A stretch of DNA of 64,000 bases from contig VZTJ01000295.1 in NCBI GenBank assembly GCA_013397795.1, positions 295,217 through 359,216 of the forward strand, given 5' to 3'. Below, one piece after another: positions 24,501 through 37,879 of this stretch. Within the stretch, counting starts at the first letter, position 1. The number at the start of each line of letters is the position of its first letter. The translations under genes were made by a program, and so were the position numbers. Under the pieces are notes generated by a model. That model did no database searches, was not told the DNA's origin, and saw nothing but the letters and a program-made list of their open reading frames with translations. The DNA comes from Orthonyx spaldingii. Its lineage: Eukaryota > Chordata > Aves > Passeriformes > Orthonychidae.

Positions 24501-26352
24501 ACTTACTTTAAAAATGTGGAGCAAAGGCTGACTATTCTAATTACCTGAGACATGTGACGTCAATTGTCCTTAATACTTTAAGAATGACAGATTACAAATG
24601 AATAGATATTAGGGCTTTCTGCTCTGTTGCTTGCTGAAGAATTTGTTGAAGGACAAGTACTTGGATATGTCACCTTGTGTCTGGGGAGGGGAGTAGAGAA
24701 GAATGAAAGGATGATGATGGGAAAAGTGAGATTATCTCAGTGTTGCATTCTTCCCTAAATCCAAAGTGGGAACTGATTCTCAAAGAGAAAACAATGCTTT
24801 GTGTTTTTCAATTAGAAATACTTAAAGGTATATGCAGCTAAGCTCCAAGCATTAGCTTCACTTCAGAGCTCTGAAGAGTGCTAAGAAACTGCACAGACCA
24901 TATTTCCCATATAAATAAAAAGAGGAATAAATTCTCTTTAGTGCTGGACATGGCCTGCTGACCAAGTTGTTTGCTGCTTTTAAAAGGCTCAAAACAAGAA
25001 TTAAACTTCTAATGATGTTAATACAAACTCCCAGTTAAATAAAGATTATGTCTTTTTTTAAAGCAAGTCTGTGAGCATCTTTGCCCTCAAACAGGAAAGG
25101 CATACCTGGGATCCAACCCTGCTCCTCTACAGTCAGGAAGAGTATGGATTGAGGTTAGCAAGTGTGGTGTTTCCTTAAAGTAATGATTTTTACATGGAAA
25201 CAGACTGTGAAAATTACAGTGTGATGCCAGAATTAGCACAGATATCTAGTGTACTTCTCCTGCCTAAAATGAGCCATAATTTGCTTCTTCCAGCACGTAA
25301 TCCTGGTAGGGACCCTTTGCTGTTGCATTTTATACACAGCCACAGGAGACAAAGAACACCCAGCAGAAGTCAAACAGCAAACACAGCAAGTGCCACGGCC
25401 CAGGAGGTCCTCTCAGGACAGCTACCACAAACAGCTGCAGCCCATGCCAGGGCACAGGGTGACAGCCTCCCCTGGCAGAGAGGCCCATGGCAACGGGGCT
25501 GGAGTTGACCTAAATAACACAGCCCGGTCTTCGCCCCTCTGTGACAGACAAGGACTGTGCGTTCTCCCAGTGACCAGTGCTCATGCATGAACGCCTTCCT
25601 GCCACTCTTGACACAACCTCATTGAAACTGCTGACCTCGCCAGGGAGGTATTTATGACATGTTCATTACCCAGAGTCTGAACACCTGGAAGAGAAAAGGC
25701 TCTGGATTCTATTACCAATCCTCTAAGTTGTCCTGTTTCACTAATTGCTTTTAATTCTCATTTATTACAAATAGTATGGCTATTTCTCTGCCCGTTTTTC
25801 TTTCTGCACAAAATACAATGTAGAAAAATTATTTACTCTAAGTCACCAAATAAGAAAATGAGACAATATTTCTCTTCAATTCCATGAGAAAGAAAACTGC
25901 TTTAAAAATGCTTTATGCATAAAATAATAATGTTTATTTATGTAAATACATATTGGCATCTATTGTCCCCAACACAATTAACAGTCCTTTTCCAAGGAAT
26001 AATCCACAGGCAGTGACTGAATACAAAATGCAGCTCTTGAGAAGAAAGATTTCAACAAACACATATAGCAATGCCCCTAAATAGATCATAAAGATTAAGA
26101 AACACAATGAAAACAATAAACTGCTGATAGCCATTATAACTTCAGCAGTGGATCAGTTAATATTGCACTCCTCCGAACACATTTAGCCTGCCTGGGTTTT
26201 AGCAACACAACCGCCCTTCTAGATACAAAATGCCAGGTAAAATAGAGGCCTGTTCTCCTGTGGCTTTCCCAGAATTTAACCCAAGATGAACTCTAGCTAG
26301 TATATCTATGCTGCTATCTGGTAAAAATACCCACACTGCACATGAGAATGAT

Positions 26353-26382
26353 GATAAATGTTTCTGTGATAAATGTTTCTGT
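26353..26382. repeat. 15-bp tandem duplication
   Basis: GATAAATGTTTCTGT is repeated twice head to tail with no mismatch. Confidence 0.9.
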
Positions 26383-26596
26383 AAGGGTTTTTTGCAGAAA
26401 GATCAATCCCTTTAGAGTGAAGAAAGTAAAAGCGCAGGAGACAAAAGGCACACATTTTAAAGCCTCAAAACACAGACTCCTTATTCTTTCCCCAGTGCTA
26501 GGCTTAGAAAAAATTGTGAGTAGCAGCAGTGGCCAAAATTCATATTAAAAATTTTAAATAAGTGGTTCTGCTCAGAAATACTTCTTAGAAGTACTC

Positions 26597-26619
26597 AAAA
26601 AAAAAAAAAAAGGGGGGGG
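26597..26619. repeat. Poly(A)-poly(G) homopolymer junction
   Basis: Fifteen A residues pass directly into eight G residues. It is a simple repeat, prone to sequencing and assembly length error. Confidence 0.85.
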
Positions 26620-27520
26620 ACTCAACATTATTTGATGGTGTTCTCCTGAAAGCATATAAGGTAGGATGGAAGGGTGAAATTTAAAGGCAACAGGACAGTA
26701 CCCTCTGTCAGGACCAGAAAACAAATTGAAAGCAGCCCTACAAAACACTTATAACATGAAATCAGTGAAGAGGTAGAAATTGAACTGGAGAATTGACTTC
26801 TCATCCTCTCACTTTACTCCCTTCTTGAAAACAATCATAAAAATTTGAAGCAATTTGGCACAATGGCCCTTTCTCCTGTTAGATTCCTTAATGCGTTTCA
26901 TTTCTTCTAGTTATTCTTAAGTGCTTCATTAGACAAACAATTATAGGATTCATGCACATGTAGGACAGAAAATATTTTAGTGAACTATTACAGTTCTTGA
27001 CTCTACATTCTTATGGTCAAAACCACAGGGAGACAAGATAAATTTACCTATAAAACCACACAAAGCTTTTCATTTTCCCGAAGGTATAAGAACTAGATGT
27101 AATTGCAATTAAACCTTTAATGAAAATATTTTCATACTACTTCTGTCCAGGTGTGACAAACTTATCTGTATTTCAAGGGCTTGGTGAAATAAGAGTTGTG
27201 ACACAACTGAAAGACTTTAAGAGACTGAGCCTACAGAAAACATGGTAACTTCCTCCAACAAAAAGCATCACAATGTGGCTTTTCAGAGAGAAAAGTCCCA
27301 GCTTGAAGTGGTTCCAAAGCACATTTGCTCCCACGAGTGCTTGCTAAAGCAAAGAAAATACAAAAGGAAGAATACTGCAAAAGAGAAGAAAATCCACCTA
27401 ACTCGAAGCACAGCCATTTGCTTGTCTGATAAGTCCAAAGCCAGATGGCTAAAATAAAAGATTGGTGTTTATCTGTTGGAGGATCTGGAGCTGATTCATT
27501 CTATTTACTGCAGCAAGCTC

Positions 27521-27900
27521 ACCTGTGAGGGTTTATAGATGCCTTGGGGGAAAGAGCTCAGCAGGGGTTAACTTCTTGTTGTGGGGGAAGAAAGGAAAGG
27601 TGAGATTTGAGTTTTAATTGGTGCAAGGGGAAATCCCCTCTCTTTTATATACCTGGTTCAGAGAAAAACACAGGTAATAACAATAAGAAAAAAAAGTCTT
27701 AGGACAGGAGCACAATTCTTTAAGCATTTCCAGGTCATCTTGGAGGTGGGGGAAGGGAGTTATCATTATAAAAGCTTCCCCTGAGGTTCAGTAGGGAACT
27801 CAGTTGTGCGATTTGTAGGAAGCTCTAACTTGTGTGAAATCTGTGAGTTTATTGCTTGAATTAACTCCGAGCTGAGGAATAAAGTATACTTAATGCACTT
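27521..27900 (+). promoter_or_regulatory. TATA box with nearby poly(A) signal, LTR-like layout
   Basis: A consensus TATAAAAG (27767-27774) is followed about 104 bases later by AATAAA (27878-27883), and a candidate TG terminus lies at about 27521. This spacing would fit the U3-R-U5 order of a retroviral LTR. I found no matching CA terminus or target duplication, no gag/pol nearby, and no second LTR. It could equally be coincidental AT-rich motifs. Confidence 0.2.
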
Positions 27901-30900
27901 TTAAAGCACTGTTTTACTTCCCCGTTTGTTTCTATAAAAGGATGCTTTCCAAGCTGATCTGTGCAGTATATTTGTCCCTCTGGGTTTTACCTTAATTTGC
28001 TTTCTTGGTCCAGAACTAAGAGACTTGAATATCTGGTCCCAGAAGTTATTCTTGCATTGTGTACCACTGTCATTTCTGTCTTGCTTTCCATTTAAAAGAT
28101 TCCAACTTCCAAGACTGCAGTTTTCAGGTACTAGAAACCTAAAATGGCAATGCTTCTCTGCAATGTAGTAACTGCAAAGACAAAAGAAATCAGTTAAAAA
28201 ACCCAGAACAGCTGCTTTAGTCCAATTTGCAGTTGATGTGGGATAAAACACCAGCCTGGTTAAAACTAAAAGTGAGAACAAAAAAACCCCTAACTTTTAC
28301 ATATGGCTGCAAGGCACTTTATTTTGAGCAAAAACCCTCTAAAGCTATTCCAAAACTACTTGCTTGTAGAGGCAAGGTTTTTCTCTAGCAGCAGGCGTGT
28401 TGAGGTGTGTTGCCCTCTGCTCTGCAGGGTTAGCAGATCTGCTCCCACCAGCCCCCTTGCCCATCAGCTGCCAAAGGCCACCTCAAATAGCACAGCAGCA
28501 GAAGGTGGTGCCACACTTCACCCCTTTTATGTCAGAGAGAAAGACATTTTCATATTCTCCCCCACAGGTTTCTTTACTCTCTGAAAAAATACCTGAAGAA
28601 TTACATTACACTTTCTGGACAATTTGATCAGGAAACACTGCTGGCAAATAACAATAATATTTTATATTTGCAAATTTGTGTTTTCTTTTTTTTTTTTCTG
28701 CATCTAGCTCCTTGTTAGGGTAGGCAGCTACCTTCTTTTTCTACCCTTAAAGATGGTCCTGGCAAATACTGTGCTGTATCCCAACTGAGCCTATAAAGTT
28801 TACAGAATAACAGGGCTGCTTTAATGTGGCAAATGGAAGGGCCGGAGATAGGCCAAAATTACTTTGACATTTAAAAAGTCCAGCCTCTTTTGCTCTACAC
28901 TTTCACTTAGTGCTGGGGTTGAGAAACATTTAGAAAAATAAAGCTTTACAGTTTCCTGTTAAATCTAACTATTTCATACTGTGTAATTAATTGTTCCCTC
29001 ACTCTTTCAATCCTCTCAAACTGAAATTAATAACATTGTGGGAAGCCATGACTTTTACAAAGATGTGTAGTTTAAAAACTGAAGAAATACTGATTCAAAG
29101 AACAAACTGAGAGAAACATAATAAACATTCTGTCTGGGGGAGAAATGAGCCTGTTCCTTCATCTCATGTCAGCTGGAGTCTCTGAATTCCCCCACCTCGG
29201 TACATCTCATGAACTGGGTAATTTGAAGTAGACGATTTGTGGATGTACAGTACAGCAACATGGAAATCTTCTGGCTCCACAGCACTTATGTACTTTCATC
29301 TGTTATGCTCTGTCAGCTGCACACAGCACAAAAAAGCACCCAGTTTAACCTTCCTGATACCAGGATCAATTGATGGAAAATTGGGGACTGAAGTTATGGA
29401 AAACCGAGGACTGAAGTTATTTGTCCTTAGTCCATTTATTCATTTCAGAGAGCAGGACAACTAGCTGCATGCTGTTGATTTTACTATTCTGTAACTCAAA
29501 AAGGAAATATTACTGTGTTCTTCTCTTACTGTTTTCCTGCAGTCTGGCATGACCTGGCCACACAACTGCTGGACACAGAGCAAGGCCAAGCAGTGGGATA
29601 GAACACGGATGGCAAATGTTCTTGCCACTGCTTCTGACACAGGTTCTACTGCATCTCTCTTTAGGGGTCAGTCTGTCTCTGGAGGCACATGCCATCCTGC
29701 CCATAAAGGAAACAAAGTTCATTGCTGCAGTGTCAAGATCAAAACCAACATGGACCCTAAAGATCAGAAGGGCAATAACTCCATTTTATCACACTGTAGA
29801 AAGATTGAACAGTATAATCCTAATTTAAATGTCTTGTGTCTGGCCCTTTTATTCCCTAGTGAAGCAAACAAGAAAATAAAAGTAAAGGAGCCTGAAGCTT
29901 CTGGGGAATGTGGGCATGCCAATAAAATATTCATAGAACCAAAGACAAACCTTGCATGAAGAAGGTACAGAAGAAGTTAGGAATTTTACCACTAGCTCTG
30001 GTGGTAGCAGCTGTGTCTGCACTGGAGCAGGACAAGATGTAGTTGTTTTTATCCCAGGATCAACTAAGCAAGGACTTGGAGTCCAACCAGCATCCTCCAA
30101 GAAGCCCTGGAGAGCTGCACCCAGTGCTTTCCAAAAAGAGGACTGGGACATGGGCACTGCTTTCACGGATATGGGCATGGGGTTGTTCATGTCGGCGGCT
30201 GCTTTGCCGGTGCCAGTGGATTACGGTGCTGACCGGGGATGGGATCTCCTGTCACTGCCTTGAGCTCTGCACCTGACTGAAGTGATTTTTCCTGGCATCT
30301 GCCTGTGTGTTGAGTCAAACCCACCTGCAAACTTAAAGTAGAAAAATGTAGCTAATAATCAAACAAATCCTTTCAAAGAGACCGCAGGGCAGGAAGAAGG
30401 AATAATTGCAGTAGGAATAAGAGAAAAGGGAAGAATGGTTTGGCTGAAAACTAAAAAGGACTTGTGAGATGAGTATTTGCTGTGGCTGAAAGTTCAGTAT
30501 CTGGCTGCCTGAACGGGTTAATTACCCTGAGTTAAGTGCTGAGGATCCTCACAGAGGGTAAGGCCTTAGTAGCTCAGAAATATTAAAGTAGTTAAAAGTA
30601 GCTGCTCAGCTCTGGGGAATAGAGTCCTAAAAGCTACCAGTTGGAGGAGAGAACTGCTCAACCTAAAGTAGTAGAAAAGGCCTGTATTTCTAACTTGTAA
30701 AGAGAACAAATTCTATCAGAGCAATCCTCACTCTTTTCTTCATCTGCAAGTATACTGAGCACCCTTATATTGATTTGAACGTGTCTGTGGAGAACGCTAA
30801 CCTGGATTTAACCAAAGCTGTCCACAAATTGCAGATAAAAAGAAATGCAGAAAGAAATGTTGATCTGCCTCCTCCATTTGTTGTTCTTTAAATGAGGCAT

Positions 30901-33900
30901 GAGCCTGCTTCTAATGAGTGACTTGAGAGACAAAAGGAGGGCTCTTAGCTTAGGTGGAAAATTCCCAAGAATTCAGGAGCAAAATCCTGCTTTTCAGTGA
31001 GGTGAAACTATTTTCTGAATTTTTACCCCAAGACAGAGCAACTCATACATTAAAAGTCTGTATTGCTTAGGGAATCAAATAACTTGCTACAGCTCCTGGA
31101 GTAATTTCCCAAAACAAAATATATTTGTCTTTTCCATTAAAAAAAAAAATTAAGATACTCAACACACATGCCATGCTAAGGGAATTCTTGTTTGCAACAA
31201 CAGTAAGAACATAGTGAGATCTAAAATACTCCACGTGGTAACATACAGGAAAACAAAACCTCTGTTCCTCAGATATTGCAATCTATTGGACTGAAAAATA
31301 TCTAACTTAAATCATTATGCTTTAGCTCATGGATTAGCTTCTCAGAGACCTCCAAAACTCCATGCACCAGGAGTCCATTTATACACTGCACCAGCCTTTG
31401 CTCTTTCCTTTTTCCCTGTCTTTCAGAGGGATCCCTATTTATCTTAATTCCCACATATCTGTTCTACAAGTCATTGTGTGGGAATATTCTGGGGCAGGAT
31501 GTACTTGCTACTTTGAACCAGGGATTGAACAGACAATGCCCCATTGCTATTGTTTTGGCACTATTTCACTATCATTACAGAAAAAATAGGTTTATTGGAT
31601 GTCTATTAATCATCGCTATTGTTAATAATACTATTAACATATTTTTATGTCAGCTATTGTTATTTATACATCCCAATAAAATCTTAACATGTGTAAGTTA
31701 ATAAAGTAAAAATGTGTACTGTCATACAGCACTCCCTTTCAGCTTCATTTCTCTTGGTTGCTCTTTACCTACTGGAGGGATGCAGCCAAAAGATATGGCA
31801 GTGGAAAAAAGTATTTCTGAGGTGAGAAAATGCTTGCTCATTCAGAGATTTCTTTGGCACAGCTGGCTGTGGTAGAAGACACCTGAACCCAAACAGCTAG
31901 GACCTTCAAGGAAGTCCTGTATTTCAAGCTTTTTCAGCAGTGTTATGGTGTTGTTTTCTGACCTGCAGTACATTTATGGGCTCAAATCTGCACACACAAA
32001 TTGTTTTAATCACAGGAGTACCATGTGAAGCATGTGCAGGAATGTTTCCATAGAATCACTTTACACATTGCCTTGTAGCTGCTCTCATTTTCTGAACAGA
32101 AGCCAGCTGAGAGTAAGCACCTTCCCATCTTACTTCTCATGAAAAATATATTCCAAGGCAGTAACTCTCAACAATTTTTTTTTTTAATGTGAAAACCTGA
32201 AGACCCTTTCCAGGGGAAAAGGGGATCAGGCTGAAACCTGTTAACAGAAAGACTGCTTTACACAGGACTTTTTGCAGAGATCCTCTCTCTTCTCCTTCCA
32301 GACTGTCTCAGACCATGGGTTGAAAAACATTGCTCTGAAGTTAGTTTCCAAATGACAACATAAAGCAATCGAACAGAAATCCCTCTGGCACTACTGTACT
32401 ATATTAGAATATTTTAGAACTACAGGGAAAAATGATGTTTCATCTAAAAAGGAAAATTGTTTCATAGGGACATAACCTCGTATTTTTTCAGTAATTGAGT
32501 CATAATCAATTAGGCAATTTAAAAGACTGTAATGAATTAAAGACATGATTCCTTTGTGGTTGCATAATGGTTGGAAAATCGATTTCTTAGAGACAAGACA
32601 GCAAATGTTTAACCTGGGTTACTGTGTTGTGTTCCCTGACAATCCTCAGATGAGACTGAGTTTTTAAAGCAATTTTAGTTTTTGATTTGTTGTTCTTTAG
32701 GGTTGAGAATCAAAGCTGTGCAGTCCTAAAGTTACAGGTGTGAGAATCAACTCCTTGTATCCCTCCTTAGCCTCATAAACACGCGTCAGATTGAGATGGG
32801 TTGGTGACGAGTTTTTTATTTTGGTAATTTTAACAGTCTTAGAGGAAAAGTATTGGGGTTTGAAAACATGCCTTGGGGGATTTAGGCACTTTCTTTCTTC
32901 TGTGGCATTATATGGGTAATTTGGTGGTACCACAGAGCATAAAACAATTGGCTGTGGATTTGTAATGAGTTGGTTATCTTATTTCCCTTTGCAACTCAAA
33001 TTAAAGAAACAAACTGGGAAATGCCCTGTTTGAAGGATGGGTGTTTTTTTTTCAGGGATGGCAAACAGACAAAGTAGATAAAAGCTCATATTAGCATTCC
33101 TACATTTAGTTCCTGTGACTATAGACATTATAGACATTAACCTATTTAATATGAATACTGTCTCTATAGCCCTCACAAAATGTTGGTAATAAGAGCTAAA
33201 CCGTGCTGTATTTCATTTCATTCCCGCTGATAGCATTTATCAGCAAAATCTGGATTTTAAAACCCCCAAAATATGCAATTTAAGCCTCATCATAACTGGA
33301 CTGCTGAGGAGGAAAGTGAGGGGATTATCTGGAGCCTGGAAGCACAAATATAAGAGTGTATTGTCAGCATGGGCTATAGGCCTTTTAGCAAATGGTAGTG
33401 TAAGCTTCAGCTGACAGGCCTTTTCACAACTGACAGATGAAAATATGGACCTTAAATTCTTCATGACAGATAGCTGTGCTGAATGAAGAGGCCAATGGGA
33501 CAGTGCTGGGCTGGGGACGAGAGTGACAAATACAGGCCCAGTGTCTACAGTGCAGGATGGCTCTTTGTAATTCACACAAAATTCATTCCTCAAGTCTTTC
33601 CCATTTTGCCAAGCAAACTGTTACAGCAGACTGGGGTTTTTTTCCCTCTCTTTTTCTTTCAGATCCACATCTTTTTTTTTTCAGTAGATGAATGCCAAGT
33701 CTTAAAAGACGGGGGTGGAAGATTAAATTTAATATGCAGGCATGAAAGATGTTTCCTGGATGCTTCTCCATTGGACTTTTTCACCCAATCTAACACACTG
33801 CTATTGTAGGAAGCTTATTCACTAGTTTATGAACTGTGCTTAATCCTCAGTGATGCAAAGCTTTGTGAAAAGTTTTTAAAAATGGTATTTTGAAATGACT

Positions 33901-34403
33901 GCTCCCTTCTGTCTGCACCCTACTTCTCCAGCCCCGCCTGCTCATATGGTTGCATTCCCAACCAGGACGCCCCTTGGTTCAGGATGGGGCTCCTGGCATC
34001 AGATGGAAGTCCTGGAAGTAGAGCCCAGCCCAGGCTGTGCCTCCAGATTTGGTTTTGTAGCAGGAAAAGCACAGGGAAAGGTTCTGTGTGATCAGAGGGG
34101 TCCTGAACACCTTCGCTTGTGGAGCCAGCCCCTGTCCTGCTGCAGAGCTCTCTCCTGGCTCCACCACTGGTGCCTGCAGCCCCTGCCCACAGGGAGGTCA
34201 CTCTCCCATGGCCCTAAGAGACTCCTGAGGTATAGCTGCCTCCTGTGGACAAGCAGCTCCTGCAGATGTTGCTGCCTTTTCTGCCAGCGCCAGTTTCCAA
34301 GCTAGTTTCCTTCAAGCCATGCTCTGTCATAGACGTGGCCTGCATGGTTGCCAGATGGTTTCCTGCAGGAAAGCTCCTGGCTTGGTGTCCTGCAGGGCAT
34401 CAC
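27901..34403. other. Non-coding intergenic DNA
   Basis: No gene is supported. It contains a 23-bp tandem duplication at 29374-29419 and a homeodomain-motif stretch at 32460-32600. Patches at 29950-30260 and 33900-34300 are less AT-rich and hold frames of about 100-136 codons without recognisable domains. Confidence 0.6.
29374..29419. repeat. 23-bp tandem duplication
   Basis: TGGAAAA...GACTGAAGTTA units at 29374-29396 and 29397-29419 match at 20 of 23 positions. Confidence 0.85.
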
Positions 34404-34447
34404 ACCAGGTGATGACAAAGGTCTCCTCTGGCCTTAAAGTCTATGAA
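34404..34447 (+). mobile_element. Ancient CR1 3' end remnant
   Basis: 'ggtgatgacaaaggtctcct' followed by 'ctggccttaaagtctatga' matches the 3' end pattern of old CR1 copies (gatgat..caa.ggtcccttctggccttaaa.tctatga). Only the terminal 40-odd bases are convincing. Confidence 0.5.
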
Positions 34448-37400
34448 AAAGAAGAAAACACCCAAGCAGGTTTTGTTGGTTTGTTTGCTTCTCTTTTGCA
34501 GAGGGAAGTGCCCAGCTCTGGAGCCGTCATTGGCTGTTATGGGCCCTGTGTTTTCAGCCTCATTACTGGGCTATAAAAAGGGGAGATGGCAGCCAAAAAT
34601 AACAACACACAGTATGGCCTCTGGCCAATCCCAGAGTCATTACCTCTACAGAGTTCCCTCTGAAGTCAATGGACTGTGGGATCCAATCCTTAGTATTTAT
34701 CTTCTTTTATACAATTTGTAATTATCGATACAAAAAAAATAGAAAGCCCTAAGGTAATATGTTAATTCTTACCAGATGTGCTGTATGTATCCTTATATGC
34801 TAGAAGCCTGGCAGGACTGCAATGTCACAACAGACATTTACTGAAGTACCTGGGGAAATGTAACAAGAAGTGTTAGTAGAAAATGGTCTTTCAGCTAAAT
34901 TACCTAATATATTTGCTAATGGTATCTGATTTAAAAGCCATAAAAATACTAAGTTAAAAGCACATTAGAAGATGTGGTATATTTATAAGTGTTTGTCACC
35001 TTGGCAACAAAAGAGAAATTCCAAATCTAACACTAGCTTTCATAGGCCAAGACCTTTGAAAATTGATAAATACCTACTCTTTATAGCAATGATCTTCTCT
35101 CAGTGAAGAAATACCCCACTGTAAAAGGAAGCTCTTCATTGCATAACAAGATTTGTGATAGCTTTCAGCTATGGTTTTGCCCTGTCTGCCCACTGTAGTA
35201 CAACTTATAAAGTCTTGACAATTAAAACAATACGTTTGCAAATATGGTAAAGCACTGATCTTTTTTTGTACCCTTTTTGTAACTTTGAGCCCTAATTTCC
35301 TTTATACAAACCAGGTTTCTTAGCATTTACTAACCTGACCTGGCTCTGTTTGCAGATCTATAGCTGTGCTCTGATGGCTGTGATGGGGGCTCTTTTTTTT
35401 TCCTGCCTAAGAATAGCTGTGCCACAAGCACTAAACTATGCATGCCTTGATAAATGTAGCACCAGTTTCAGCTCTGCCTTCCTACATAATATATGGTCCC
35501 ATAAAACTGCACTTTAAGATTAAAAGGAAAGCTATTTGTTTGCTTGTAATGCAAATGCTTCCAGTATATTACCTCTGCATACAACTGAGTATAGATCCTT
35601 ATTATGTTAATTCTCAAAGCTCCACTGGTTTGCCCAGTGATCATGGATGAAGATCATAGGGACAGATATACACAAAGAATTAACAATAACCAAAAAAATA
35701 TTCATGCTGTCCAATGGACCTCTCCAACACTGCAAAGCTCTGTTCTGTGTGATGGCAACAAGTTTCCCTGAGGAACTCAGAGTCAAATTAACCATGAAAA
35801 AGAATGTCCCCAAAACTAAGCATTACTGAGCATAATTGCCCTTTACCTGTATCCTCACATCTGATGGAGCAGATTGAACAACTTGATCACAAAAACAAAA
35901 GCAGAATCTGTTGTATGTGGGTAATCTCTCAGCAGAGGTGAAACGCTGTGGATTCAAAGCTCCAAAATGCCTTTAAGGATTAGAGAAGCCTTTAGAGGGT
36001 TTTAGGTAGCACTAGATTAGATACTGCTGAGCATCTCATATCCCTCTTTTTCTTCCTATTTCATAGATGCTTTCATTTTTCTTCTACTGTTGATTCATGG
36101 TGTTGACAATTGGCTAAATTGAATTGACAGCTGAATTGTCCATGATCTCAGGAGACACTGAGCCAAGCTGTGCAGAAAATCTATATTTATTCTTCATTTG
36201 AATCAAGTATTTATGGGAGAAAGGAAATTATCAATATGAATTAAAATTTTGGAGAAGTTGCTGTGGAAAGAAGAACTTTTCATTTCAGAGTTGCTTAGGA
36301 CATATCAATATTAGTGTATCATTCTGCTGTCCTGAGTCTAAAGGTTGGGGTTTTTTTTTAAATAGGATATTTAAACCCACATATTTCTAGTCTGATTTAG
36401 ATTTCTCTGTGCAAGTAGTTATGCTTAACTAATTTTCATCATGAGCACACCTTGCTTTTGTTAAAATTAATGAGGACTGAGAGTGTTAATCAGGTTGGAC
36501 CTTCAACCTTGTACAGTGTTTTAGTGGATTGAAGACCAAGCTCACAGCTCTTTCCATCTCTATCCATCCGTCCAGTTGTGCCCCAACACCTCCTGAGCGA
36601 ACATCTCCAGTGAACCATAGAACTGACCCTTGTATTAGTGAAATTGCTTTTTAGCAAAATATGTGCAATTTATATGGAGCTGATAAAGTGTCTATTAAGG
36701 CACTGGTTAATAGATGTGGTTGGAGCTATTTTTCAAGTATTGATAATAGGGTAGAAAAAGGGTTTCAATTAACTGAGGTTGCAAGAATCATATGGATAGG
36801 CACGTGCTCTTACACTCAAGTGCACAATTTTCACTGATTGATAAACCTAACATACCACTTGAGACTATATTCTAGTTATGTCACTTCACCATTAAATTCT
36901 TCATTTACCCCCAAATGAATAGATTAACATTAAGTAAACTCTACTGAAAAATTGTACCTTTCAGTGAAGCTTCAATATAAATTTGTACCAACCATAAAAG
37001 AAGATTACAATTTATCCTTTGAAAAGCATTGTTTCATATATTGAATTATACAATTCAAATTTTCTATGCAATAAGTGTTTCAGATGTGCTTGTTCAGTAA
37101 GTTTATGCAAATCTGCAAAAGACTAGCTACACCATGTATATAATATAACATATATGTATATAAAATATGTATATGTATATAACATACAAAATATAACACA
37201 TATTAATAATATAAAAATAAAGATAAAAACGTGATTAAATTTTATTGTGAAGGTGATTGCCTACATTATTTTAGCAAATCTGTATTCAGAGTTTTTGCTT
37301 GCTCTTATGTATACCTCAAATAGATTGGATTTTCATTTTGTTTAAAATAAATAAGGTAGGTCATATGATTCTATCAATAGAATCAGCATTTTATATGCTG

Positions 37401-37879
37401 GAGAAAAATGACTATATTATAGGGACATTCCTGAAAGTCATTGAAAATGCAGAGTAGCTGAAATTGCTTTAAGAAAATGTGTAAAACCAGTATTGTTAAA
37501 GGATTATCAGGATTGTGGACCAAATTTTGAGGAACATGGAGTTGTTCTGTGAAAACCAGACAGCTAAAACCGACATTGTAATACCTCAAAGAATCTGAAC
37601 TTCAGTACACAAGGTTTGGCTGCCCGCAGAACTAAGGACCAATTGCTACTTGCATTGTGCTGTTAAGAGGAGATGGTTTTCCATTATACCCAAACGGGAG
37701 CTGTCAGGAGTCCTTGGTGAATATTTGGAGCCCCTTAGGGTCATTATCAGTATGAAAAGATATGATGTTTCTAAATAGTCTTGTATAACTTAGGAATTTG
37801 TAATATCTAACAGCATAGGGGACATCTGTCAACTTCTTTTTCTTTCAGCATTAAAAATAATTTTTTTTTTCAATTCTCT
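34448..37879. other. Non-coding AT-rich intergenic DNA
   Basis: No gene is visible. An isolated TATAAAAAGGGG lies at 34572-34583, but no exon follows that I can defend. A low-complexity (ATATGT)-type tract spans about 37133-37215. At 36100-36165 TGACAGCTG lies between inverted GACAATT/AATTGTC words. Confidence 0.6.
37133..37215. repeat. AT-rich low-complexity tract
   Basis: Composed of TATAT, ATGTATATA and ATAACATA words with almost no G or C. It is simple sequence rather than a transposon. Confidence 0.8.

Larger units (their letters stand above)
21581..27520. other. Non-coding AT-rich intergenic DNA
   Basis: No gene is supported. It includes a consensus CRE (TGACGTCA) at 24555-24562, a modestly GC-rich patch at 25380-25580, a 15-bp tandem duplication at 26353-26382, and an A15G8 homopolymer junction at 26597-26619. 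Frames of up to 141 codons (for example 22733-23158) have no recognisable homology or context. Confidence 0.65.

Noticed and set aside
29549..29959. 136-codon frame, with a second frame at 29952-30263
   Set aside because: No similarity to a known family that I can see and no retrocopy hallmarks such as a poly(A) tail.
34572..34583. TATAAAAAGGGG, considered as a core promoter
   Set aside because: No credible first exon, CpG enrichment or coding sequence follows on the + strand.
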